Shown here: piece by piece, positions 11,216 to 23,031 of the stretch
Layout: the number at the start of each line of letters is the position of its first letter
Position numbering within the stretch: the first letter of the stretch is position 1
Source of the DNA: Rhyzopertha dominica
Taxonomy: Eukaryota > Arthropoda > Insecta > Coleoptera > Bostrichidae
DNA: 64,000 nt
Direction: 5' to 3'
Assembly: GCA_025024175.1 (NCBI GenBank)
Contig: QCXZ01000003.1
Location: 18,496,392 to 18,560,391 of the forward strand
Program-made: the position numbers and the translations under genes
The notes under the pieces: generated by a model
Told to the model about the DNA's origin: nothing
Database searches by the model: none
Seen by the model: only the letters and a program-made list of their open reading frames with translations

Positions 11216-14200
11216 AAAACACGTAACTTGTGCATTGATAATAATGGTGATACTTTTGTAATGTAATTTGCACTTAAATAAATAATAGGAAACATATTTA
11301 TTTTATACATTTTAAAGAGCTGATTTTGCGCTTTCCTTTAATTATGTTACAGCAATAAAGACACGATTATCTTATAATAGTCTTCTTTTATGAACAAAAT
11401 TAAATCATTTTAAACTTTTTTCATACCAAAGCTATAGGGATATAAAATATATAAGCGTCACACTGAACTATCAAATAGCAACAATGTTTTCATCAATTGT
11501 TTTTAAGGCTAGCTATGAGATTTTTTAGTGTTATAATTTGTTTGTCTTTGAAGAAATGTTGGTCAAGTGAACAGTATCATTCTCAATAGTCATAGTCAAT
11601 TATGATATCCGTTTATAAAAATACAACTTTGTTTTGTTTCATAAATCGAAACCAACAGTCTGCACAAAAAATAACACCATTTTATTTAGATCATAATAGT
11701 GATACAAAAGATGGATTTTTAGTAATCTAAATATCTTTTATTATCCGTGGGAACAATTAAAAAAACAAAAGGTGTATAAAAGTGCCCTCATAAAACAGTA
11801 CTTATTATCTTAGAAAAGTTTGCTCTAGTTCAGGTATTTACTGAGATGCTCATAGAAAACTCATTAGAAACATACGAAAAACAGCTTGACTAATCTAACA
11901 ATCGATTTACGGAAGTATATTAAAATGAATGCCACAGACTTAAAAACTGGTTAATTACCTCGTTAGTTACATTTACTGCATTTACACACAATTTGAATTG
12001 CGATATAAATAATATGTAAAATATATAAAATTTATATATATAAAATAATATATAAAATACATATAATGCAGATCTTATGTTTTGAGATGTGTTACCTGCT
12101 GAATGCTTGCAGATAAAATAAAAATATCAAACCTGGCAAGCCTAAATAATATAATACAATTAAAAATAATGACTTATAAGACACGATAAATTCGTCCATA
12201 GTTCTCACAAGAATTCATAAATTTAGGGATAAGTTTTGAAGTTGTCTTCTCATTCTAATTAGTATGTTATTAATCAAATAATATAATACAAAGCACAACG
12301 AAATTTTACCAATTTATGGTCAAGTATTCGTGCAAAAAGTGACTTCGTAAATCAAATCTAAATACCAAAAACAAATATACGTGCCGATACACCTTTTGAA
12401 AGTTTGCTTTATGTCATGCTATGGGTAAGATATTTATTACTATTTTTGTGATGAAAATTATAAGGATATACGTCTTAACCAACAAAATGATGAATTTTAA
12501 AATTAATGCATTCAGTGGTTCTAAAAAGTTTGGCTCTGAAACTTAAGAAAAGAGTATATTTAAAAATTGATGTTTAGACTAGCCCTAGAAAAAAAAATGG
12601 GCTAAATCTATAAATAATGGTGTTTTTCTTACCTAAATAAATTGCAGTTAGAATGAAAGATAATTGAAAGCTATTAATGTTTAAAAAATCTAATATATCA
12701 CCTTGCAAATCTTACAAGACAAACAATTATTCAAATTTTTATAGATGAGTCATATTCCTTAAGAATTTTAATATGTTTCCGTCCTCTTCCAACTTTTTTG
12801 TAGGTGCTTTTAGTTGGTTATCTAGCTGGAGATAGGCTTTTCTCCGTTTTGTTTTGCTGATTCCGTACTCCAGCTGCATTGTCTTTCAGTTTTTGCATCA
12901 AGAAATGTACCTATGTACGGTGTAGTACGGCCGACAATTGGTCGCATAAGCTACGTAACGGAAACAAGTATAATGCCACACAACATACTTTTCACCCTTG
13001 TTTTAAGAATAGGAAAGTTCTTAATTATTTTTGCAAACTTCTGGTAACAGATGAAGTGGTAGGACTTATACAAATATTCGGGATAGTGCAGGAAATGACC
13101 AGTATCTTATTATACCTATATTATGCAGAATGCACATATTTATTGCTCTCTTACCAATTCTACCGATTTCTTCTCCGAAAATTATCACATGCCCTAGTTA
13201 ATTGTTTTTTTAAGAATTTACAGATAGCATTATAAGACGCTTGCTGTGTAAGGATTAGGAGCAATAATTGTGATTAGATGGCTGGAAAATCTTGTTCGCT
13301 CGCCGCTCCTTGCCCTGTAGGACCATCGCCCGTGTTCGCTGGAAACACGGTTCGCTCAGAGCACGTCCGCTCAAAGCACGTTACCATGCATTTAAGGCCA
13401 TATTTACTTGTTCTTCGTACTATTTTCAAACATTGTGAAAATATCCATTTGCATTATGATCCACGAGTATTATTGGCCAGAGATTACTGCGAGCTCAGAT
13501 CGGTCACAAAATATCATAATTTACTTCCCAGTTATGACGTAGAGAACGTGACTAATGATTTTAGTTGTACGTAGTTTGTTTCCTTTGCAGCGGTATATCA
13601 ACATGAAGTTCTAAAGCTTATTTATTTATGTTAACAGCAAACAGCTACATTTTGCACAGTCATCGTTACGTTAAGTACCATTGAAAAGCACATGCTGGGA
13701 AAATATGAACGAAGCTCTATGGCCTTAAAAAGTTCTAGCTGTTAACGCTCTTCGAACTAACGAGATATTCACTCTTCGGACTGAAAGTTTTTCGCTCATT
13801 ATGGAAGCGGTGGTAGTTTGCACGTACTTTATGCATAACAAGGCATATACAATTCCGAATAATTATTAATTTATTCTGGATATCCCGAGTGTGTAAATTT
13901 ATACAGTTGTAATATCAAATTAAATGGCTTTCACACACGAACCCTTGTGTATCTGTTCTATTTAATGTTACGATAAAATAGATTGTTTGCCACTTAAACT
14001 AGGTTTGTATTCTGGGGTAGGGTCTAGGTTTTAATTTACTAATCTGATTACGTATAAGTTCACTGTAGTAATTGAGTTGGCGTGTGACTGTTGTTAAACT
14101 TACTACAATCGGTGAATTCAGGTTACCACTAGTTCAGTACACTACCATTCCAAAAGTTCTAATTCAAAACACTTCACTTCACTACTGTCATTCTAAAACA
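11216..14200. other. Long interval without a recognised gene
   Basis: Strongly AT-rich from 11.3 to 12.8 kb, including a run of TATATAAAAT-type low complexity near 12010-12060. Open frames at 12879-13235 (118 codons) and 13278-13574 (98 codons) have no recognisable domains. The region left of 14200 would be the leader of any transcript from the heat-shock-type promoter at 14.24-14.33 kb, but no heat-shock protein frame follows. Confidence 0.4.
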
Positions 14201-14240
14201 CTTTAGAACACTTGGATGACTGCGCGCGCTTTTCGTCGCG

Positions 14241-14330
14241 CTTTATACCGACCGGCGAATATGCTCGAATGTTCTGGTGCCATCCCCCTCTGTCTAGCAT
14301 GGAAGCTTCGAGAACATACGAGAACAAGAA
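14241..14330 (-). promoter_or_regulatory. Heat-shock-type promoter 1 (HSEs and TATA)
   Basis: On the plus strand GAA-gc-TTC-ga-GAA-ca-TAC-ga-GAA (14302-14324) is a five-unit heat-shock element with exact 5-bp spacing and one imperfect unit. GAA-tg-TTC (14267-14274) is a second, perfect pair. A TATAAA box follows on the minus strand (14242-14247), and then a GC-rich start region and a GTGAAGTG-rich leader. This is the layout of insect hsp70 promoters bound by HSF. No hsp reading frame follows to the left. It may belong to an LTR (the BEL/Pao relic to the right has the same orientation) or be a stranded promoter copy. Confidence 0.6.
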
Positions 14331-14640
14331 ACCTTACGCAACTGCACGAACGTCTGCCTAGTTGCCTAATCCACAACACGAGCACCTACTCGTAGAACAT
14401 TATTTTCGTCAAGAAAGGTGTTAAGTGCAAGTAATTCAAGGTTTTCAAGCTCACTTGACTGCTAGGATCTTCTTTCAAAGTTTTCAAAATAGCAATTTCA
14501 TTAGAAAACGCTTGAAGTTGAACACATTTCACAATAAAAAGAATGTCTGCTGCAATTCAGCTATTTTTACTCTGAGGATTGCATACATTGTATACAAAAC
14601 GCAGTACATAAGTTAAAGCTTGCTGAAAGAAGAAAGAATC

Positions 14641-14860
14641 ATTGAAATCTTAGTCTTTTGGGGTTAGACCGCGTCTGATTTAGGAATAAGGTCGACGTTT
14701 CGCCCGCACTTGTAAGGGGCATCATCAGGACAGGAATAAGGTGTACGAAATATTGTGCAAAACCGACGCGTCCTGATAATGCCCCTTAAAAGTGCGGGCG
14801 AAACGCCGACCTTATTCCTAAATCAGACGCGGTCTAACCCCAAAAGACTAAGATTTCAAT
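14641..14860. mobile_element. Inverted pair of Penelope-like element ends
   Basis: Arms 14641-14731 and 14772-14860 are near-perfect inverted copies (for example GGGGTTAGACCGCGTCTGAT against its complement) around a 40-bp loop. The sequence CCTGATGATGCCCCTTAC followed by GCGGGCGAAACGTCGACC is typical of the ribozyme-bearing ends of Penelope-like elements. No coding sequence remains between the arms, so this looks like a severely 5'-truncated inverted double insertion. Confidence 0.6.
14691..14731 (-). ncRNA. Hammerhead-like core in PLE end
   Basis: Minus-strand order: GUC; CUGAUGA; one extra U; stem II GCCC...GGGC; GAA; palindrome ACGU; C; GAC. Core boxes and a canonical GUC cleavage triplet are present. 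Stem I is only three pairs, stem III exists only as an intermolecular ACGU palindrome, and an extra U sits between the CUGAUGA box and stem II. The right arm's copy has CUGAUAA (the G8 position changed to A) and ACGC instead of ACGU, so it should be inactive. Ribozyme activity of the left copy is uncertain. Confidence 0.5.
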
Positions 14861-15159
14861 CAAACTCTGGCCGCGAAAGCCTACGTTCTTACAAGAAAGA
14901 ATCAGTTTGGATTCTGGAGAAAATCATCGGTTGATTTACAGGTAGAATGACGACTAAGTACTTTAGCTTTTTACAGAGTCTATGTAAATAAATCTTCAGT
15001 AGATATTCCGCGAGACAATACTTTGGCAAAATTATGTTTTGAGGGTACGTGCCTCCAACAAGATATGCTAGTCAGTTCTTGAATTTCACCAATCCTATTA
15101 GAAACGAACGTTGATCATCTAGAAGAATCAGATTAGATCCACGATAAAGGAGTTGTAGA

Positions 15160-16640
15160 GTCAGTTCACAGATAGATATTGTTTATACAAACATCGATAG
15201 TGCATCTTATTTTATCGGTTGAACGAGCCAGCAACGAAGCACCACAAAGCTCTAATCGTGACAATGTCAAGCTTTTTACAGGGGCCACCCGAGACGAATA
15301 AATAATCCCGTTTTTGTCAGTAATCACCCTATAACACACAGCTGTGTAAGCTTTGATAGAAGCATTGAAAAATCTGTGAATTTCGAAGACGACTGGACAT
15401 GAGGCAGACATGAATCTCGGTACCTTAAAATCACGAAGTGCGGATACAAAATTTAGCCAAACTGATTTTATGTGATCTGGAAGATTGTTATCCCAAGATA
15501 TATTTGCTTTCCTTATCGACTGCAGAAGGTTTTTACAGCCATCGTTACAATGCTGGCAAAGCCTAAAGGATCAAAGGTACTAAAAATTTCAGCCAAGATA
15601 GAGTGTTTTGTAATCTGTGTCCTTACATAGACTGAAACTGTCTGATGACGGACACCAAGTTATACGTAGAGCCTTGACAGAATCCTTGTCAGTAAAGGAA
15701 ACTAATAAGGATTCTAATTTATCAGGATTTTCATATTTTGGTTCCCTTAACAACATCGTCAGCGTAACAGTTCTCTTGCAAGGCACAAGAGGTTAAGGGT
15801 TGAAGGGTACTTAAAACCTTCGTCCTGTGCAAGTTTGTAAAAAGAGTACGAGCGGCCAGAAAACGTGACCCTGCTCAGTTCTAAGCAACGAATTTTAGGT
15901 GCGTTCGTTTGGTGTATTTTCCATAATATACGCTGAAGTGATTTCGGATATACAATATCTGTCAGTGCATTTTAGTAATCTTGGTTGTGAACGCATATTT
16001 GTATGTACGAAATCGATTGTGTAAATTAAGTCCGGTTAAACAACAGGACCTGATGCTAGCATTACATCGTTCAGGGATACATCGATAGATGGTGGAGCGC
16101 TAGCGTTAAAGACTATACCCTTAGCTTTGTAATGGAACTACTCTCTTTAATAACTGCGTGCGGAGGCATGTAGTAACTGTGCTACCAATCAGCACCATTA
16201 ACTTCACGAACAGGGACCAAGCGAGTATGGCCCAAAGTTACGTATTATTGATGTTGTTTCGAAACTGCTCGTACAAATCCTCATTGCGTAGGAGTATCTT
16301 TTCAAGTAATAAGGGTCGCCCGTACGAATCACCCATAGAATATATTTTCCTCATACCTGATACAATTATTTAGAAGGAGAGATAGTTGGAGTTTGAGATA
16401 GTTCTTCTATGTTCCAAAACTTCATTAGAGATTCGCTTAAATCGGGAGTTTTCACAACAGATCTTGTAAAATAACAACTCTATCACGATCAGTATTTTCA
16501 GGGAGGTTAATAGAAGCAGCAGCAATTCACCCAAAGACAATTTTCTGAAGAACAGGCTTTCCTACTGACTTGTTGGTTACCTCGCCTCGGAGTTCTCCTG
16601 CTGTACAAGCAGCACAAACCGAAGAAAGTTGTTATTTTGG
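15160..16640 (-). pseudogene. BEL/Pao retrotransposon pol relic
   Basis: Reading leftwards on the minus strand: QKTVFGWIAAASINLPE near 16540; PPSIDVSLNDVMLASGP near 16040-16095, the start of BEL/Pao reverse transcriptase; NCYADDVVK near 15749-15777, the YxDD catalytic box as YADD; ALRITWCPSSDSFSLC near 15640-15690; and SRVAPVKSLTLSRLELCG near 15240-15295, the region leading into RNase H that is diagnostic of this superfamily. Frames change and stops intervene. Integrase, gag and identified LTRs are absent; the left side is cut off near 15160. Confidence 0.85.
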
Positions 16641-18637
16641 ATCCATGGCTTGTGGAAGCTTTCCGCAGATCTGTTCAAACGTACGGTGAGAACTAAGCAA
16701 CTTCACCTCGATAATAATCCGGCTCGATGGGACCAGATAATTTTAGATCTCTTCACCACACAGTGTATTGCAGGAGCAATAATTGACTTCTGGAAGGATC
16801 AGTAAAGACCATAAAGTACCAGGGTTGTGATCCTGTGACACTTTATTGTAATTATCAGGGCTATAAACACTTTCCCTGATATTTTAATGAACAATGACTT
16901 AAAATTACAAAATGACAAATTTTTCAACAGTCTATGTCAGAATTATATCAAGGCAAACTTAGCAATGACATATAAGGATGAATGTGGGAGGCAGATCATC
17001 GATCATATACTATATACTATTTGATAATGGGATCACTGCTTCTACTATAAGAAATTCACTGTCACTGTGGATAAAAGTTTGCAAGGTGTTATCACTAACT
17101 ATCAAGATAGTGTAACCATTCGAAGACTTCGATCCTGTTGCACTTTAAATTATATACTTATCTCCTTGCATATTATGAGATCGTGTGCTTGTAAAATGTA
17201 ATTTCCAATTAAAGTTTATAGGCTAAGTCAGTATTAGCTGTGATTACTAGAGTAGTTACGTTAATGTTAAAAAATTGATCCTAGCATGCAAGTACGTTAA
17301 GTACTTATTCAAGAAGTGGAACTTCCGAGACTTGTACATAACTCCAATCCGTTGCGAGTATGCCATTAAATCATATTTTATTGCTAGCTCCATGCGAACA
17401 CCGTATATCACCCGTAGGTGCAGCAAATTGTGCAATAAGAGCAATCTCGCTCAATATTCCTAGGCCGGGATAAACTGTGGGTGTAATGAAATATAGAACT
17501 GCTTTGGCGAGAAAATCAAATTCATTTATTGGGTAATGCGTATTTGTGTGCTGAGAACAATAGATGAAACTACTGGTAAGTACCGTTTTGAATGGAAATT
17601 AAAAAGGTTATGTTTGAACGAACAAAACTACGGCAAGAATATTAGTTATGCACACAGAAACCATTTAAAGGAGAGCAATGTCAAGCTATTATGTGTTATT
17701 GTGTGATATTGATGAAGTAATTATTATATTTTTCATTATAAGGAGTGTCGTCTACGTTTACCCCTAAAGTTGCACATTAAGAAAAATTCACTACCGGGCA
17801 GATAAGGTGAAGCACTAACTGTTTGAAACTCCTAAATTTAAAGAAGTACTAAGGTCTTAATTTTGCAGAAATATTTGGATGCCGTTTTCCTAAATTTAAG
17901 AAACTCTTTTCAAAATGCTGTAAAATAAACCGCATTCAAAATAGTCTTTTTAGTTGTAAGTACAGTGGGTAACTTGTAATAATATAAATATTACAACGAA
18001 GTAGCCGAACCTGGATTATGGTGTTGGAATTGTGCAAATGATATAAGCCGATTAATTTAATTATTTTATTATATTGCCAATGTTTTAGTTAATAACGGAA
18101 AGCCAATAACTTCTAAAAGCTGGTTAACAGCTAATTGGCAATAGCGCCTTTTTGTTGCTGAAATGTATTTTTGGTTTGCAAGCTAGTTCCATTTGAATTA
18201 GGTATGTGTGTGTGTGCCTTCAATATGTGAATTCAGATAAAATTACTTCCACTATTTATAAAAAAAACACCCGCCTCTTGGTTAACTCATGTTACAAATA
18301 ATATTTCTTACGATTTTATAAGCAAAGCCTGGCCTCACTTGCCTCCTGACACCGAACACAACTTACGCAAATAGTATAGCGTTGTCTTTTTTATGTGCTA
18401 CACGCGCCTCATAAATTGAAAAACGTTAACCGGGATAGTCTATATATAAGTCAAGTAAGTACCTACACAAAAAGTTTTTAACAAAAGGTGCGTTGAATAT
18501 GTAAAGTTTTAATCACGTACTCAAGACTTACATATAAAGTGGTTAAGTCCTGACAAAAAATTGTCATATTTTAGTAATTCAGTACTGGTTATATTCTCAT
18601 CTTGTCAGGCTTTCACTTTCTTTGGTTCGTTAATTTA
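16641..18637. other. No recognisable feature
   Basis: AT-rich interval. The only longer frames overlap each other on opposite strands (17256-17463) and have no motif. The part just right of 16640 could be further decayed BEL sequence. Confidence 0.4.
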
Positions 18638-19672
18638 CAGGGTCATTCAGTAAATAATGAGACCAATCGCTGTAGCTCGGAAAAAACTTTAAATACTTTT
18701 CAACATAGTCCCCGTTATGGTAGTGTTGTTGCGAGACGAGAAAGACAAGATAATGGCCCATTTTGTCTTGTCTAGAATATCGAAATAAAAATTTGTCAAG
18801 ACAAGACGAGATAGGGATCGAGACAAGATGAGACTTCTTCTATTTCGTTTTGTCTCGAATATGGCTCGCGTTAACCTACACCTATGTATAGGCGCTTTCC
18901 CCATATTGATAGAAATGGCTCGAGATATTCCCAGCATCCAAAAGCTGGTCTGATCATCAGGAAACACAGGAACAGGCTTAACAATGTATCTGCCATGTAT
19001 GCCTTAATTCGTGGTATACGTGTTCCATAAAGGAGAAGCTTTAGTAATTTTAAAAACAATTGCTTCTTGTGTTTTGTTGTTTGAATAATTTGTTGCTATA
19101 CTCTGATCACCGAATAGATGGAGTGATTACGTGAATTGTATGCATCTTGCACATTATCGGATTTGATGCTGTTTACTCAAGTCCGAAGTAAACTTTGTAA
19201 CAAATTTTTGACTACTGAACAATTAACTAAAAAATTTTGAAATGATTACTGTATAAAAATTACGTGAAGAACACGCATCATGATCACTCCATCTGTTCGG
19301 TGATCGGAGTATAGTTCATTTTCATTTTCTTAGAATATTTTTCACGTTACTTGATAATTTCACGTTATAATTTTTAAGTTGCCTACCTAAATCAGAAAAT
19401 GTTTTGTTTTAACGTGTGTTTTTGGAAATACTTATATATTTTTTTAGTAATAAATAGTGCCTTATAACCTGGCTCCTAATATATTCATTTCTAGAAAATA
19501 CCTATTGCACGACGTATAATATTTGTAGTTAACTATACCGTGTGTCCCTAATGTCGCGGAACATGCGATTATTTTGGAAACGGTAATTTTTTTAAAAGTG
19601 TTGAAACACATGAACTTTTTTTTTCTAGAAACCTTTTAGCCTATGTAGTTGTTCTAAAATCTGCCGCATGTT

Positions 19673-20131
19673 GGCGCCACAATCAAAGTCATGTTCTTTT
19701 TTAATTGGCAACCCCTTTATTATTGCATTTTTAGATAGATATCGTTCTCCTGGTGTGCCACATATGGTTGATTGTACAAGAATTTTTTTGAAAAAAGCCG
19801 TTTTTTTCTGCCGCCAAATGAGGTTTTGGTAATTGAAGAACCTTTGTTTTCAAAGCAATCTTAAAGTTTCTTAATTATCGCCTATTTTAACCTAAATGAA
19901 TTGTGTGCCGAAACTTTTGAGACATACGTTATTTGTCTAAATACAACATGTTGGAATATTTGAGTGACATTTTTTCAAATATGATTGACATTAGAAGAGG
20001 CGCGCACGCGTTCCTGTTCGGTAGGAAAAAGCTGCTTTTTTTCAATGTATTTAAGAAAGCGGTAGCTATCCAAAAATGTAAAAAAATAGGGGTTGCGAAT
20101 TTAAAAAAAAAACATGACTGATTGTGGCGCC
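19673..20131. repeat. Foldback repeat bounded by GGCGCCACAATCA
   Basis: A 459-bp segment that starts GGCGCCACAATCAAAGTCAT and ends with its near complement ATGACTGATTGTGGCGCC. The arms continue inward for about 80 bp, pairing GGCAACCCCTTTATTATTGC with an inverted GCAACCCCTATTTTTTTACA-type stretch. It interrupts the left terminal repeat of the surrounding element, because the right terminal repeat continues without it, so it is probably an independent, younger insertion. Confidence 0.65.
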
Positions 20132-20820
20132 GTCCACAATGGAGTATTTGTATTGAAAAACTGGTCATAAGTCACTAACTAAAAATTTCAAATACAAGAA
20201 TAAAAACTTAATTCTGAAACAACAATAAATACATAGGAGAGGGCCGTGAATATTTTGTATGTTTTTGGTAGTAGGTGGCGGTGCAACTCGTCAGAAGTTG
20301 ACAATTGCGCACGGCAAGTTTATTTGTTGTTATCGTTTCGTGTCAACTTTACACTTCAACAAGTAAATTAGTGAATCTTTAATGAACGTTGCTAATTTTC
20401 GTAAAATGGATTGTTCTGCCACAGATGTGTATTACATAATTTAATAATCTTTATTGTCAGTTTATCTGTTTTCATACAGAAATGGAATTTCTTGAAAGTA
20501 ACAAAATTTTCGGTAACGTTTTGTAAACAGAATTGTAAATTACTTTTTTTAATATACTTCTGATATCTATTGGGCAGTAATTTTTGTATTAGAAAACAGA
20601 AAAAAGATCGTAATTTCAAACTTGAAATGCGTTAGCTGCGAATATTTGCGAATTTTAATTTTAGGAGTATTTACATACATTTACCGATTTTTTAAATAAA
20701 TACATGGTTAATACAACGTTCAGGAACAGTTCAAAAACTCCGTTATATGAAAATAAATTATTTGGATATTTGGGATGGATATGAAGTGGAAAGCAAAGAA
20801 TAATTTTTAAATATTTTCAC

Positions 20821-20845
20821 ACTTCCTGTTTAACCGGAAATACGC
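20821..20845. repeat. Degenerate CTTCCGG palindrome
   Basis: CACTTCCTGTTTAACCGGAA is an eroded version of the perfect palindrome at 30104-30126, suggesting the same element family in both places. Confidence 0.4.
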
Positions 20846-21972
20846 CCCTACTTCATTTTTTAAGTTAATACTTCTTTTGACGCACTTGGTAGCTATTAAA
20901 ATAAATGGATAGGTCCCTAAACTGCCTTAGTACTATATTTAGCGGAATTCGTTGTTCTTTTAGCTGATAAAATGACAAATTGTAAACAGTGGATTTAGGG
21001 ACTTTCACAAATAACCGTATTTTTGTTTTATGTTGTTTTAACAGAAAATTTGTTAATTTTTGTGTTTCTCTTAATGCAGATTGCAACACTACATCCATAA
21101 ATTGTAGATGTATTTGTTTTGATCGTAATAAAGCAATTTTTAATAATTTTATGGTGGCAATCTGGCCAGTTTTATCTTTTTAAGTTTTGTATATAAATGT
21201 TGTTTTTAAGTAGGTAATTATTTCATATACTTTATTTTCATTTGCCTACTCTATAAAATAGTGATAATTATAAAATGATATGTAAAACAAACTCAAGAAT
21301 GTAACATTTAAAATTTGGCATTTCTGGATAATTTTCATTTCTGAACATTTTTTTCATAACATTTTATCATGTTTAAAAACAAATGGAATTTGGATATGTA
21401 AAAACGCAATATGGCGATCATAGAAAAAATAAAAACAAAGGTGTGTCAATGGTTCAAAAACAGTTTATAGAAAAAACTGATAACTGTATTACTTGAAATA
21501 CTCTATAAGATATTAATAAATATTAACATCATATTTGTTCAATATTTAATGCTGAACGATTCGTAATCTATTCCTTTTTTACTTGCATATTAAATAAGCC
21601 ATTAAGCTACATAACTGTGCCTATTTAATCAGGTTTTCGATATTCCAATGGTGAGGCTTCTAAATTTAACACCCTGTATATTTTTATAAAACTTTTTTGT
21701 ATCCTAACAGATAAAATGTCTTTTAAACCTAACGTATTAAAAGTTTATATCGTTTAAAGAACCATTCGACCAGCAAATGTTTTTGGCCGGCTTTTACGTG
21801 CAAATACTCCTCTGTGGCGTCGTGTAGCAGATTTTAGAATATCTAAGTAGTAGTAAAAAAAATTCTAGAAAAATAAAGAAGTTGACGTGCTTCAGCCTTT
21901 AAAAAAATTACCGTTTCCAAAGCAATCGCGTGTTCCGGGACTTTAGGGACGCACTGTATATTTACCTACGGT

Positions 21973-23031
21973 CAGGGTTAGCATGATTAAAACAAAATTT
22001 TTAAAACAGAATGTTTTAAAGTTGTTTAAAACAACGCTTCTGTTTAAAACTATGTTTTAAACAAATGTTTAAATCATTTGTATGTAATTCATTAATTATT
22101 ACTATTAGGCTCGTTTACTCTCCACAAATAGATAAACAGGATTATTAGTAATTATATATCTACATAATGTCACCTCACATTTGAATAAAAATGAATTGAA
22201 TTCAAAACCAGGCCTAGTTTTTTATCGATACAACAGTTATAGAAATTAATGATAAACTAGCTATAAATTATAAACATCTTAAAACAACAAATAAAAATCT
22301 TAACCTTATCATAACATAAAAATTTGTATTTCTGGTCCAATACAACAAAACAATAAATAAGACGTTCATTCAACACTTACTAGATATTTATATCTTTAGC
22401 ATAATAGAACAAATAGTTCTCAGAAATTGGGAATATAAAAAACAATAAACAAGAAATAAAATATTTTTACTAGTGCAAGCATATCTTTTTTGCACTTCTT
22501 GCATCGAGCTCGCATTGTACTATTTTGCACCTTGATTTGTCGAAGTAATTCCCCACACTGCATTATTCCTCCTACTGGTCATTGTAATTGTTGAACTTTA
22601 AACATACAAGGTCGGTTCCTATTCTCTTTGTTCAACCCAATATCCAGTAACCAGTATGTGATTGGTCTGGATTTTAAGAACAGATTTGATTTTCGCTTAA
22701 ATTAGAAAAGAAAAACCGGTTCATAATAACTAAAATTGTCGCGCAAACGCCGTACACATCGAATACAAATGACAAATGACAACAGGCAATCGTAGTCACC
22801 TAGGGATTTTTAGACAAGTGCTACGCTTTGCGTCATCTAATCGTATTTATTTTCACTAATACACATAGTAATTTGCATGAGAGTGCACGTTTATAACAGT
22901 GTTTAAAACGTTTTAAACATGTTTTAACTAAGTAAGAAAAAACATGTTTAAAACAATTTAAACATGATTAAATTAAGAAAAACTGCTTGTTTTGTTTAAT
23001 TTTAAAAAAAACATGTTTTTTGCCAACCCTG
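21973..23031. mobile_element. hAT-like element with GTTTAAAAC arrays and perfect 8-bp duplication
   Basis: Terminal repeats are CAGGGTTAGCATG on the left and, inverted, CAGGGTTGGCAAAAAACATG on the right. CCTACGGT stands directly outside both ends (21965-21972 and 23032-23039), a perfect 8-bp target duplication as expected for hAT transposition. Both subterminal regions carry clusters of GTTTAAAAC/GTTTTAAAC-type palindromic units. The 1,059-bp body has no transposase. Confidence 0.85.

Larger units (their letters stand above)
19534..21960. mobile_element. Long-TIR DNA element with TA-type duplication
   Basis: Termini of about 150 bp match in inverted orientation. The left reads TATACCGTGTGTCCCTAATG and the right, inverted, TATACAGTGCGTCCCTAAAG. 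Further in, CTAAAATCTGC and GCGATT...TTTGGAAACGGTAATTTTTTT are shared by both ends. TATA at both edges suggests a TA target duplication as in Tc1/mariner elements. The 2.4-kb interior has only short frames, so it is non-autonomous. An ACACCCTGTATAT motif at 21670 marks the end of another, unidentified fragment. Confidence 0.7.

Noticed and set aside
12000..12070. TATATAAAAT-rich tract as a replication origin or promoter
   Set aside because: Simple low-complexity AT sequence; no supporting elements.
15640..15670. CTGATGACGGACACC resembling a hammerhead core
   Set aside because: No GAAA box or closing stems follow. It lies in the coding region of the BEL/Pao relic.
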